Below, in pieces: positions 47,480 to 60,034 of a DNA stretch of 64,000 nucleotides; position 1 is the stretch's first letter; every line of letters begins with the position of its first letter. The translations under genes were made by a program, and so were the position numbers. The DNA lies in NCBI GenBank assembly GCA_000469685.2, contig LS997562.1, positions 9,128,007 to 9,192,006 of the forward strand, in the 5' to 3' direction. The notes beneath the pieces were generated by a model that ran no database searches, was not told the origin of the DNA, and saw only the letters and a list, made by a program, of their open reading frames with translations. Source of the stretch: Haemonchus contortus. Lineage: Eukaryota > Nematoda > Chromadorea > Rhabditida > Trichostrongylidae.

Positions 47480-48700
47480 AAATGTGACGTACTGAATAGA
47501 GTCTACGGGATTTTTCCTCATAAGGAAGTGGGTGAGGGCTTAGGGGCGGTCAAGATAGTATGTAGTAAAGGGGTGGGGGGGGGGATCGTTGATTAGGTTA
47601 TCCGAAGTAGTGGCGGGATAGTGTATTATAGATCATTACTTGAAGGAAATTTATGTGGTGGGGAATCGTAAATAAGACGTTGTTATTAAGTAGATGCCGG
47701 GGAAGGGTGTCTGTAGAAGAGGGTTCAGTGTCTTTTGTGAAGCTTACGCTTTTACTAGTAAGGGGTTTAATTTGAAAATTGTTAATACCACCTCCTGTAG
47801 GCTCTAGCTCAGTCGTCTGGGTAAGTATGGGAGAGTGCGTTGAAGTGTGGGAAAGATAGGATAGGTTTGTTTGTTGAGTGGGCCATGTGATGAGAAGTTC
47901 ATTGTCGTCTTTTGTCGAAATTTACTTATTTTGAAAAGAAGACCGCAAATTGCTACACAGTAGGTTGAAGATCTTTCTGAACGCTAAAGTGGGGGGATGA
48001 TGGAAGGAGATGGCTTATACATTTAAATGAACAACTCATCACCATGGTCACCCTCTTGCTGGTGAGATTTAAGCACTGAACCGAGTCTATGGGACCAGTT
48101 TTTTTTCTGAAAAAAAAGGAAGCTGGGACAGGAGGGGGTTAGAGGGCGGGTAAGGTAGCATGTTGTGTGAAGAAAGGGGTGGAGGATAAGAGTGTCGATC
48201 AGTTCGGTGCTGTTTGAAGTTATGTAGTGAAGTAGTGACGAATATCGATTAGGATGTATAAAGTGAAGGAGAATTCGGGGAAATTTTGACATGAGGTGGA
48301 GTTTGAAATATAAAAACCGAGAAATATGTAGGAGGAGGGTCTCATCAAGGGAATGGGCCTAATGTTTGTTCAGAAAACAATGGTGAAGGGCTCTTCTATA
48401 TTTATACAAGGGCGGATTCGAAGTAACCTTCTCAGTAACGGTCCGTAGACTCGAGTTCAGTCGCGAGAGTAAGTTTGGGAGTGTGACAGAAGGTTTGTGT
48501 GAGACAGAATGGGCCACGTCGTGAGGGGTTCGTCGTTGTGATTTGTAAAAATCTATTTAATCATTAGAGTAGAGCGTAATTTGCTTTGCAGCATGTCGAA
48601 AACTTTTCGGTCGGAAGGGAAAGGCATACATTGCACGAAATCCTCATCACCATGGCCACCTCCTTTGTTTGTGTGTGTGTATGCGGTAGGAGAATGACTT
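47480..48700. repeat. Diverged tandem duplication (~600-bp unit)
   Basis: Ordered landmarks recur: GAGTCTACGGGA / GAGTCTATGGGA; CAGTCG..GTAAGTATGGGAG / CAGTCG..GTAAGTTTGGGAG; TGGGCCATGTGATGAG / TGGGCCACGTCGTGAG; and CTCATCACCATGG in both. The period is about 583-650 bp. G-rich on the plus strand. Confidence 0.55.
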
Positions 48701-48863
48701 ACAATGTTGTCAAAGGGTATGTGCGCTGGGTCTGCGGATGTATTGAAGGATGGCTGTGGTGCACATGGCCCAGTAGTGCTGTGTCTCTGTTGCTCTATGT
48801 CCTATCAGTTTCTTTTTTCTGAGTTTACTTGTGTTTTGGCAATATTGGGTAATTATGTTTATT

Positions 48864-48919
48864 TACAATAAAAATTACAAGTACAAATACAAGTACAAAA
48901 TTCAAGTACAATACAAATT
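48864..48919. repeat. ACAAGTACAAAT short tandem repeat
   Basis: Imperfect repeats of ACAAGTACAAAT directly beside the left arm of the 5.2-kb inverted segment. Confidence 0.6.
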
Positions 48920-51900
48920 GTTCCCACCTTAAGTTTGCCCTACCCCTTCCCCCCACGCTCGCGCACGCGCGTTCTCTTCAGTTTCCCACCGATGGCTTCT
49001 CGACTCGTCGATATTCTCAACGGCGTCCACAGGGGTCGACGAGTCTTGCCAGTGAGCCGGTAGCTTGCCTTCGAATTGCTCTCACTCTACCAATGCAATC
49101 AAGGGCGGCTCATTGGTGGGATGCGCTCCGCCCACTGCGCCCCTGGAACAACAGCTTCGGAAGGGAGCACCCCGCATCGTCCAAAATACAATCTGTCCGT
49201 AGAGAGCGGCCAAGATGGGTTCCTTCCGTCTGTCACGATCATGCGATCTACCCAATGTTGATTTCAACAGAGTCGCAAGACTACGAACATAATATCGATC
49301 TCTCGAACAACCAAGGAAGAGAACAGATAGGAATTGCCCATTTTAGTGTTTGTGATGATGTTGGCAGCCCATTTTATCGACTTTATTGCAGAGGGAGAAC
49401 GATCATGTGAAAAACTGGAGAATGCACCCCATCCCCCCCCCCCCCCTGCGAGCAACACGGAGCCTTGAAAAGGGGTTTTTGCTCGCCAAAGGTGTTCACA
49501 AACTTTCGACAGCACCGCGGAGAGCATCTGCTTGATTTCTGGATTTCCCGAGGGTTTTATCCTCTTTCACAGCTGAAGGCCAAACTACGGCGCTTCTGAA
49601 CAGTTGAACCAATAGGGATTACTCTAGAGTTGAGCATCACAGAAGCGCTTTCCAGTCGCCCAGGAACTATTTCATGGCCTCGTCTTCATGACTTCACAAT
49701 GATTAATGTGTTCAATCTGAACCCAGTTCGATCTCCCTGTGTCTGAATTCTCAAATGCTTTACCGAAGATGTCGAGACGTCACGCAAACCTGATTTCAGC
49801 TGAGGCACTTGCTTCCCGGAAAGCGCATCTTTCCTAGACCTCGGAGCAACTACAGAGAACTTCAATTAAATCGTAAGTTGCTTTGTACCGACCTCCTTCT
49901 CTTGGAGAATGTTATCTTTCATATCATTGACATTATGATTATCCGAATAATATCCATCTGTAAATACCTTCTCGATATCGATCTACTTACTCCAATAAGC
50001 TGAGTTTTCGAGGAAACTTTTACTAACAACCGCCTTGCAAGTTTGTATACAGCAGAAAACGCGTCTATATAGCGGGAGTAAATGTTGTTTCAAATTCTAG
50101 TAAACTTCAATTCAAAAATGCCCGGGGACACGAATTTACCCGGGTACAATGGTTACCTCCATACTTCAATAAGAGGTGTTTGAAGAAATGTTATCGAAAG
50201 GCCGTCATGGCCCCCAAAAAGGAACGGTCGGTTGGCTCAACGATCCACCATCCAGGAAATGGGGTAATGTGTCCCAACTACGCCCACATTTCCGATACGC
50301 TGAGCATAAACATGGCCATAGTCAAAAGCAGAATTGCAATCCTACTAATTTCGTTAGATATTTCGAAGAATCGAGTCAAAGCAAAAAGATTGTACAGTGT
50401 TTGAAGCGATTGATAGCCAGCCGAAAAGGGGGGGGGGGGGAGTCAAAGGTATTAAAATCAATAAAAGCCGAATAAATCCGCAATCGAAAAGAGTGAGATG
50501 TTGTAAGATTTTCTAAAGAAGGACTATAACTATGCCAAGGTCGTTGATCAAGAAGCATGTAAAGCACAGACTCAAGCAAAAGGGCTGAATAAGTGCGCTG
50601 CGATTCGGGTTTGACATTGGTCCGTTGATACAAGCATACATCGGATTTACGAGAAGTGTTGCAATTGTCAAGAGGTACTATAGCCCTGGCCTGATAGGAA
50701 TCGATCTCTATGAAAGCATATTTTGCAGTTTTGTAGATGAATCAAAAGCGAAGTTTGCATGTTGCCTCTAATTTAGCCAAGGTTCTGCCCTAGGCGTTGG
50801 CGAGGAAGGCTGCCCGCTCAAAGTTATATTTATTTTATCATCTGAAAGCTGGGATTTTACAGTCTCTAATATCTTGCCGATTCTTGAGATGGAAAAGTTG
50901 AACAACCAGCCCTTATTCACAAGTGAGTGGGCCTCTTTTCTGGGAAGTCACCTACTCTGACGCCATTTCGCCTCATTGTCCTTGCAAAACGTAATCCATC
51001 TCGATATCGGGTTTACTCGTATTCTCCTTCAAGGTCCACCCTCAAGATCTTCAAACCACATGTTCTCATCTTCACCTCAGATCACCAACTACCTGCTGTT
51101 TCGTACGTTATCGGCTCCTTTACTCAACACTGCCATATTTGTGCTATGAACTCCGCTGCTTCAGTATATTGGTGAAACGTGGTCCCGTGACGATCAATTC
51201 TCCACGGCCTCGTGTTGAACGATTATCGACGATCACAAAACACTACCCACCTACAACGGATAGCTCACCCGCTTTGCAAAAAATTCCCTTCCTAGTCGTT
51301 ACTCGTTCCTGAGCCTAACTCAGGTCACCACCATATATTAGAATTGCTACTGCAACTATCGAAAACGGCACCACGAGAACTTAGTCAGCCAACGAGATAT
51401 GAACCTGACTAGGCCGAGAGCTATGGTCAGTCCTCCCGCTATTCTAGTGACTTTCGAGAAATCAACTGATTTCCATAATCGTTTTGATTATACGAGTCCT
51501 CAGCTGCTGTGACAAAGATAAGGTCAAGGAAGAGTCGACCCTTCTAGTGCCTTTATTTTATTTCATCTAAAGCGATTCGAAGAACATCATCCATCGACTG
51601 AGCTTTCTAGCATTCGACTAGCCGGAACAACTTTACCCGTTCCTAGAGCTGAAGTAATGAAAAGCTTCATCATCACGATAACTCCTCCATCCCATCTGAA
51701 CATATGAACCAAATTAGACAGACTGTGAACTCAGCCGTTTGCAGAAGATCCAGGATTATGGTGTTACCAGCTTCTTCGCTCTAATCGCGTTTTGAAAAAT
51801 CTTGTTGATCTTCGTATTTGATCAGGTTAGACAACGTTCTAAGCTGCTATGGTGACAAAACCGGCACTGAGCAGTAAACGGTAGAAACTACCCCCTTTGC

Positions 51901-54138
51901 AACAGAAGTAAGTTGTTCAAGAAACATCTGCCATCGACCGAACACTCTGACTGCTGCCCTGTCATCGATCTATGATTCCAATTGCCAGGTCGACTTCCTC
52001 ACCTGCCAGATCGATCAAAAACCGAAAGGATGAGATATCTCATTACGACAGCTCAGCCAGTAGCCAGCCCATCTGAAAATAAGAGTCAAATGAGATAGAC
52101 TGCGAGGTCTGCCACCCATTTATGGATTCTCTTCAGATCTGATATTACGGTGTCGCCGGTCTTATTGTTGTTCTAGATGCACTTGGAAAAATCCACTTGA
52201 TCTCAACATCCGTGTTGGTTAGGAGGCGATGCTGTCCTTCTATCCATGATGGCCCAAAAAATATCATTTAACGAGCAAGCGTATTTCTGAGCCTGAGTCT
52301 GTTGCCTACGTCGAGGAACTGAGGACCTGGGTGGCCAAACACTTCGTGCGACTTTGTGATGACCGCAGAACCTGGGCGATCGGGAAGTCGAACGAATGAG
52401 GACGGCAGCCAATCCGGTCGTCACACTTCTTCACAAACGTTCGAATGGAGAGATTGGGGGCCTTCCGTCCTTTGAGCGAAGTGGTTCACTAGACTATAGT
52501 GGCTCGCGACGGGAACGAATGGAAACACTATTGGCGCTCGTTCGGAGAAATCGATGATCATCTGATGATAGGTGGTGATGGGCCAGATCGCCAGAACAAC
52601 TTCCCATCTCAAGAACAGACAAGATAAAAGGAAACTATTGCAAGGCTATTGTTAGCAAAAATTTTACCGTTCAATTTGAAAAATTGCATTTTGCCTTTTG
52701 ATACTGTATAAATCATAATTAAACATTTCAAAAACTCAGCTTACTGGAAAAGCGAAATCGATATCAAGACGGAATTTAGTCGATGGATTACTCGATAACT
52801 AATCATAATGTCAATGATATTCAACGATAACACTCCTTGAAGAAATGGAGACGAGAACAAAGCAACTCACCATTCAACTGAAATTCCGCGTACTCACTCC
52901 TAGAGTCTAAGAAGAACTTATTTGTCCGGAAGCCTAAGCCGCAGCTAAAACCGGGTTGGCATGGCGTTTCGAACGCTCAGGGGCAAGCACTCGAGAAGTC
53001 AGACGTTAGGAAGATGACTGGGACCAAATTGGCAGCATTAATCTCTGTGAAATCATGAAGTAAGAAACATGAAATAGTCCTGAACAACTAAAAAGCGCCC
53101 CCATAACGCTCAAGTCTGAATAACCTCCGCTGACTCTTCTGCCTAGAAGTGACGTGGATTAGCCTTCGACGGTGAAAAAGGACTCCCCAGAGAATCCAAA
53201 GCAGACACTGCTTCCCCGGAACTACCGAAGTTTGCGATCAACTCCAATAAGCGAAAACCCCCGTCCCAAGGTTAGTGCTGCTCGCATTATGGCGAAGGAT
53301 TTTACAAAACATAGACCCCTTTCTCAGATTTGCTTAGTGGAATACCCAAACCGCTTTATGCACATTGGAAAATTGGGATGGCAGTGATCTGTCCAAAAAA
53401 CTTGCTGCAGTAAAGTGTCAAAATGTCTTCCTTCCTACTTGTACCCACCGCTACATTGAAACCATCACCTTTTTTAGCTGGTGTTCCTTTCCCCATGACG
53501 ATGTTACCGTTTATTTTGTGCAAAGGACGGGTCAAAATTGTTATTGCCACACTTGAGCCACAACTTAAGCCCAAAGGATGACGTCCAGCTTTTCACAATG
53601 TCTAGTGAATAATCGTTCTCCCACAGACACTCAAAATCCACCACCAATCACAACAAAACCCATGGAATACTTGTGCAAAAGATCTAGGTCTGAAATTCCT
53701 ATCATTTCTCTTCCTCAGTTGTTCGAAAGAACGAAATTACGTTCGTAGACATGCGACTCCGTAGAAATCAACATGAATTAGATCACATGGCCTTGACAGA
53801 TGTAAGGAAACCAACAGGTGCCGCTCGCTACAGGTCCAGATTCCACTTGTAGACGTTGCGAAGTGATCCTTCCCAAAGCAGCTGCTCCAAGAACACAGCA
53901 GACAAAGCACATTCCATCAATAAGCCGTCCTTGATCACACTGGAAGAGAAGAAGCAATTCAAGAGCAAGCTAACCGACACACTGGCAAGACTCGTCGGCC
54001 CTTGCGGAAGCCGTGGAGTCGAGTCCGTCGGCAGGAAACAATTGCGCAGGGTTTCATTGCGGAATGGCTGAAATCTTCAGAAGGAACACGCCTTCTGTAT
54101 AGTTAGGGAAAACTTAGGGTGGGATTATTTGAGGTGAC
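48920..54138. mobile_element. 5.2-kb segment bounded by ~500-bp inverted arms
   Basis: The left arm, about 48920-49425, matches the reverse complement of about 53583-54138 with substitutions and small indels. Clear blocks are GACGAGTCTTGCCAGTG, GTTGATTTCAACAGAGTCGC versus GTTGATTTCTACGGAGTCGC, CGAACAACCAAGGAAGAGAA, and GGGAGAACGATCATGTGAAA. The interior (about 4.15 kb) has no long reading frame but holds poly-C/poly-G tracts and a diverged tandem array. It may be an old large DNA transposon or an inverted duplication. A TACAAGTA-rich repeat abuts the left arm. Confidence 0.6.
51310..52215. repeat. Diverged tandem array (~340-bp unit)
   Basis: Blocks such as ACATCATCCATCGACTGA versus ACATCTGCCATCGACCGA, and GGATTATGGTGTTACCAG versus GATATTACGGTGTCGCCGG, recur in the same order about 340-370 bp apart. 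A weaker earlier unit is seen from about 51310. It lies inside the 5.2-kb inverted segment. Confidence 0.5.
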
Positions 54139-55045
54139 CGATGAATATGGACGCTCCAAAGATGATTCCTACGAACACAGGGCGGTCCCCGACCCTAGCC
54201 CCCTCCCCTCCCTCCGCCTGGCCGTCATTCCCTAGACCGTGTCCTTAATTACGCGCAATTCTAAGAAAAACTCTGAAAATATTGCCGCATTTGCAAAAAA
54301 GTGGTAGCAAACACATTTTGATACAAAACAAAAGTGGCTACGAAGTACTGCTTATTGAAAAAGACGCAAATTAAAAGACAGTATGATGAAATGAGAGACT
54401 GCTATACCGTAGTTGTAATTGGAAGCCAAAATCATTTCATAATCAGCGGATCAAAATTAACCAACCGCACTAGGTCAATTTTGACAATTTTGATGAATGA
54501 CCTGATGCAGCAACTATATTTCTACGCATAACTCCTTTGACAATCAATCCAAAAATTACCTGATAGTTACCAGTTTTAGTAAAGAACAACGAGTGGTAAT
54601 TGTAAACGCCCCAACAAACGCAGAAACTGGATAAAAAAATATATCCCAATCTACACTAAATGAAAAAACCCACTGTATACAAAACTTCAACTTAGAACCA
54701 AAAAGCTCTCGATGCAAAAGACAAGAGATCAGACCAACACATAACTTTAGTTGAAAAATTCTGATGAAAGAAATCAGAACTGTGATTTTTTTGAAAAATC
54801 CCTAATTAATCCCCCTGATTTGTTTGCATGCAATTTCGTAATAGATTGTAATTGCATAACAAAAAGCAGCTGTACCTTCCCCAAAACCTGACCGAGAAGT
54901 GTTTACGGTAGCAATTCCGCGTAATTAGACCAAGATTAAAGAATAGCTATCGAAATTTAAGCTTATTAATAACTACGGAAACAGCATTAGTGTATTTGTG
55001 CGCGGCAGGATCCTACGAGTTATGACAACCAAGAGAAGGAACGCT

Positions 55046-55335
55046 TTACCCCTGCCCCCGTGGGTACAACAAAGCAAACAGTAACAGTAACCCCTTCCCG
55101 CGTAGTATTACCAAAGAAGAACTATAACACCCCCCCCCCCTCATACGTACTACCAATCAAACAACTAACCACAACCCCCCCCCCCCCCCCCCCCAGCCAG
55201 TGAAGGTACTACTAACCAAAAAAAGACTCCAGTCCCTTTCCCTTGTGGGTACTGCCCAGCAAAAATTAAAGATGGACCCTCCCTACTCCAAAGGCACAAC
55301 CAAACAAAATAGTAACGAAGACCCTAACCCCACCA
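55046..55335. repeat. Decayed C-rich minisatellite (~43-bp unit)
   Basis: About six to seven units, each starting with a C run and followed by a GTAC..ACCAA.CAAAC..TAAC-type sequence. Two units have expanded poly-C tracts (about 55130-55140 and 55176-55194). Confidence 0.6.
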
Positions 55336-56315
55336 CCCGAAAATTGAATGAAGAACATCAGAGTGTCACCTCGGAGCGTCCAACCCAACCAGTCACCCCA
55401 ACACAAATAACAAAAAAGAAGACGTCGTCCGGCACAGAATCACTGCTGCTTCGAGACCTCGCCTGAAATGGAAAGGATTTATCCTGGAGTTTTGAGCACA
55501 TTAACTCAGATAAGGAACATGCCTTTTCCATAGGCCGATCCTTCGACGAAGTAGAAACCACCGCCGTCAGTAAGTCGCCCAAGACCGATTCAACATTCCA
55601 TTTGACTGTTCATCGTTTAGCAACCACGGCCATGACCATTTCAATTAGTGGCAGTTCCCTGAAAATATGAAAGTTACGATTTGATGGAAATGAAGAAAAA
55701 AACCGTGGTCAGAACAAAGCAAATATGCATGTCATACGAAGCAAGTATGCATATCGAAGTGCTTTTCTAACAAGGGAGATCGGTGATTATTGTGCAATGG
55801 GACCAAACACCCTTCTTTGTTACTGCGACTTCAAAGAACTACTTGATTAGAACTGGAATTATTGTTTTCTTACAAACTATCACACTATCACAGAAGCCCC
55901 GTTCAATAACCGGGGGAAGATATCCCTTTTCTCACATTATCATACTCTTCACGCAATAGAACCTTTCCCTCAGGCGAGTAAATATAATTTCACCGCAATA
56001 AGTTACTAGAATCCTAAATCATGTGGTGTCAAGGATGAGAATTCGAGGCCAGAGATGTACTAGCAAAGGAGGAGCAACTATGATAGGAAAAGAAGAACAA
56101 AGAAGTAGAGGGACAAAAGGGAAAAACATAATTGATCGTGAGGTGTTAACAAGATATTGCAAAGAAATCATAAAGAGTTCAGAAGAACGAGTTGTTGAAG
56201 ATAGATGGCGAGAAAAAATCTCATTATACATAATAAGAAGTAGAAAAGAATATAAACAGGATAGGATGGATTGGACGCGTTCGATGAGCTGGGTGTGTGA
56301 ATAATTAGAGCATAT

Positions 56316-56346
56316 AATAAATAAATAAATAAATAAATAAATAAAT
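56316..56346. repeat. (AATA)n microsatellite
   Basis: About seven perfect tetranucleotide copies. Confidence 0.9.
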
Positions 56347-56453
56347 ATAAAAGTAGGATTACTCAAAACAATTTTTATCAGACTACTTTCATATCGCACT
56401 TATTTGAAGTGGAAGCAATAAGATTTCAGTTTAATTAGATGAGGTGAAAGTTA

Positions 56454-57480
56454 CCATACCTTAGCGTTTGGCGACTGTTCCCATGGTCTGGTAGCACACG
56501 TGGACGCAGATGGTTGGAAAGGAGAGTCACTTTTTTCCGGGAAGAAGCTGACCAGATGGCGTAAATGCGGTCTATCTGAATTTGTTATCATGAGTAAATG
56601 GACACAATAGAGGACGGTATATGATAAGTACACCAACCCGTGATCCCCCATTGGATCGTGTACTGCTGGATAGGTGACGCAACGTCGCCATAACCGATAG
56701 GAAGGCGACCTGAAATAGGTTTATTAGTTAATGAGCATGCTTTACGCGGGGAAACAATGGATTTTGGTTCTACCAAGTATGTAAGTGAAATTGACCTCAC
56801 CTTAGCTAATAATTGACTGTTCCCACTCCATGATATATTCGACTGGAACGTGACAAGCGGCTGGTTGGTTGTATAGGAAAGCCACTCCATTATGGTGATT
56901 TTAATTAAATGGTGGAGGGGGCTGTGCATCGTGGACATAAGACATCTGAATTCACTGACGTAAGCAAAAAGACACACTAGAAGTACACAACAGTTTATGA
57001 CGAGCATGTTCACCTTTGATCCCAGATTGGATAGTCCACTCACTGGGAAGGTGACACATATCGCTGGACCAATGGGACAGTGACCTGAATCAGGTTCAGC
57101 AATCCATGAACATGCTTCATGTAGGAAAAAACAAGGCACCAACTCCAAGAAGTATGTTAATCTGATCATACCTTAGCTGATGGGCGATTGCTCCCGCGGA
57201 TCGATACATTCCTAGGAAATATGCAGGTGGTTGGAGATGAAAGACACTTCTCAAATGACTGACTCGACGGGAATTGACATGGCAGTGAGACCTATCTGAA
57301 TCCGTTACCATTAGTAATTGGACACAATAGAGGACGATGTGAGAAGTGCACATACCCTTGATCCCCGATTGGATCGACCTTCTACTGGATAGGTGACGCC
57401 ATGTACCCGATAAGACGGGGACCTGAACTTGGTTCATTAATTCATGCTCGAGTGAACTTCTGCAGCTTTCCAACCCCTCC
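56454..57480 (-). repeat. Three tandem exon-like units (~340-370 bp)
   Basis: Three diverged units in tandem. On the minus strand each runs from a TTTCAG/TTCAG-G acceptor-like edge (56710, about 57084, about 57424) to a GCTAAG-GTRNG donor-like edge (56459, 56800, 57171). Unit A (56709-56460) is open in one frame over 83 codons with YLSYTVLYCVHLLM, and unit C has SHIVLYCVQLLMV in the equivalent place. The frame shifts between units and unit B is disrupted. This looks like a decayed tandem exon duplication, or a repeat mimicking one. No family recognised. Confidence 0.45.
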
Positions 57481-58367
57481 CCCCAAGTTTTTGTCATAAA
57501 AATATTGAGTAAGTCCGCAGTGCGATATCGCTCGCTAGTGATGCTGCGTAACCAGCACCGCTTCGACCTCGCTCCCTAGCGTTCTAATGCGACAGAACCA
57601 GAGAATTAGGATATAGGCGTTTGAGTGGGCTGAGCACCTCTACAGAAGGGAAGTGCAGTTAACACTCGAGCTGCTTTCGGTGCTTTTTTTGTTTGTTTGC
57701 CACAAAGGTTTTGCAACACAAATCGCAGAAAAAGGAGGCCCTCAACTTATGGACAGGTTGTTGACTCCAAGGTTAGCACAGGAGCAAGTAACTCAACAAA
57801 GCAATCGCTATGTATTCTTTTTAACACCTTAATGCGAACATTGCTTCAAAACGCTTGGAGTTTCCTGCTATTCTCTTCCTATCATCATTATGTAGCTCAC
57901 TGTAGCTTAAAAGTCTATCGCATGCTGATCATCGGTAAAGACTATCAAAAAGAAAAACATTTTGTTTCTAACTCGTATAAGCTGAATCATCTCACCATTA
58001 CAACTTGGCGGCGATCCGGGGTGGTCCCGTCACTTTCATTCACGCAGGAACTGCTCTGTGACATATTTGAGGCCAAAATGCAGCGAATATAGCGAACACG
58101 AACATCTTACTCCCAAAGACGTGGAGCACAGCACCAAACTGAAAAGAGCTCAATGAGGAAACCAGTGCCATAATGTACGCTGAACGACAACAAACCTTCG
58201 ACCCTTGTCATGACCGCGCTGGGCACAATTCAGAAGAGCCAAGTGCTGCACTCTAAAAAAGCTATTATATAAAGATATAAAAATAAAGCAAAATTCAGGA
58301 GAATTCGATAAATATTGTTTCCAATGAGTTCAATGTAATAACCTCAAAAATCTCACTTCATAAATCC

Positions 58368-58676
58368 CTCCTTTCTTGGCGCCCACAGCTGTTCTCTTGC
58401 CGCCTCCATAAGCAGCGAAGAGCATTGGTCTGGAAGAAAAAAGAACTAGTAGTAAACCTAAAGATGACTCCCTTCACACAAATCCACAAGCTAAAAAGCC
58501 CATATCTCAATTCGTTCTCTCATCCTACTCACCTGCACAGGTAAATGTGCCACCCGTCTACAGGCATTCCAGTCTGCTTGCAGATCGTCCCGCAACCATT
58601 CTGCCACTCGAGGTTTGGAACGGTGGACGCGAAATCCAGGAACCGTTTTGCAAGTCAGATTCAATGGGAATAATAC
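58368..58676 (-). CDS. Candidate two-exon fragment, unknown protein
   Basis: Exon 58676-58533 (48 codons, FRVHRSKPRVAEWLRDDL in its middle) has a TTTTCAG acceptor and a consensus CAG-GTGAGT donor. A 93-nt gap leads to a TTCTTCCAG acceptor at 58440. In phase 0 the next exon reads TNALRCLWRRQ and stops at 58368. An alternative frame after that acceptor (PMLFAAYGGGKRTAVGAKKG) looks more protein-like but does not join in phase. No family recognised. Confidence 0.3.
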
Positions 58677-59467
58677 CTGAAAATGTGGGCTTGGGTTGCA
58701 TGAAATAAGTTGATGGCCAATCATAGCAAGTCCCTGTGCACGTTCGTCTGGGTGCTTGCTAATTTAGCAAATGAGGAGAGCACTGGGACTTGCCAAATTT
58801 CGCCACCATTTTTTTAAAAACTAAAAATGTCTTCGAAAAAGGGTTGAAGCTGCTCTCGCAACCCCTCCCGCTCGATTATGAAAAAATCTGGCAGAACAAT
58901 GATTCCACAGCCATGGGTTGGCGAACATTTCCTATGTCCTTTACGGGCGGCTTGAATTATGAAAGCAGCAAAAAAGTTAAGTGGCTCAGTCTAAGATTCT
59001 CGTTTGCGTCGGGGCGCCATTCCCATTTGCATCGTGTTGCCCTCTGGATGACAGGTCAGTCGAAGGTAGGCTCCGCTTCCATGGGGCATTGCCCTCCAAT
59101 TCATTGAAACGTCGAAACCTGAAGAACGTTTATTGAGGCAGCGTTATTTCAGGTAAAATATCAACAAGAAGTCAATTAAAGAAGTGAAAATAGGTAAAAA
59201 TGAACCCACTATGAGAATTTCCGAAAACGGCGAACTGCGGATTGCATGAACTACCCAACGTTTTTATTGAGGGGTGAACCTGAAAAAATATTGAATGGTA
59301 ATCCTGAAAAAAATGTGCAGCAACAAGTTCGCATTTAAAAAAGGTCAATTTGGAAAAAAATCACAGTAATAAATCAATGGCAAAAGAAGTAGCAGCAGTA
59401 CCAATCATTCCAAACAAACGAATCCCTTAAAAAGATGACTTGGGGCGACAAATAGCGACAATCACTT

Positions 59468-60034
59468 AATAAAATTTAGGTACTATTCCACTATTACAAC
59501 CCCAAAAACTCAAAATTTTAATTTTCGATGAAACTTTGCCTATAGGGGTAATCCGATGCCCTGGCAACGAATATGACCTTCATTTTTGGCGCTAGCGGCG
59601 CGCAAATTGGCGCCAAGGGTGTTTTCACCAAATTTGCTGGAAACTTGCGTTTAGGGGTTATTTGAGGTCCTGACAACGAATATAACATCCATTTCTGTGT
59701 CCTCATGCAACGAATAAATTATTTATTGAGTCACATCGTCTCCCCCACAACCTGTATGCCTTGTCGTCGCGCCAAATAGCCTCAGCGCGTAAAATGGATG
59801 TTATATTCGTTATCAGGACCTGAAATAACCCCTAAACGCAAGTTTTCAGCAAATTTGGTGAAAACAACCTTGGCGCCAAATTGGCGTCAATTGGCGCCAA
59901 ATGGCGCCAGCGCCAAAAGTGAAGGCCATATTCGTTATCAGGGCATCGAATTACCCCTATAGGCAAAGTTTCATCGAAAATTAAAATTTTGAGTTTCTGG
60001 GGTTGTAATAGTGGAATAGTACCAAAATTTATTC
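59468..60034. repeat. Fold-back element with GGCGCC-rich arms
   Basis: The left arm, about 59468-59699, pairs with the right arm, about 59790-60034. Matching landmarks are GGTACTATTCCACTATTAC / GTAATAGTGGAATAGTACC, CCTATAGGGGTAATCCGATG / CATCGAATTACCCCTATAGG, and AACTTGCGTTTAGGGGTTAT / ATAACCCCTAAACGCAAGTT. The right arm has extra TTGGCGCCAA repeats. The loop is about 90 bp. No coding capacity. Confidence 0.8.

Noticed and set aside
50283..50409. Hydrophobic minus-strand peptide (FALTRFFEISNEISR, then a leucine-rich stretch)
   Set aside because: Only about 40 codons, no start or convincing splice sites, inside the repeat-like 5.2-kb segment.
56588..57169. 193-codon minus-strand frame as an intact gene
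   Set aside because: It spans two tandem units, including their acceptor- and donor-like edges. The frame is not conserved between units.
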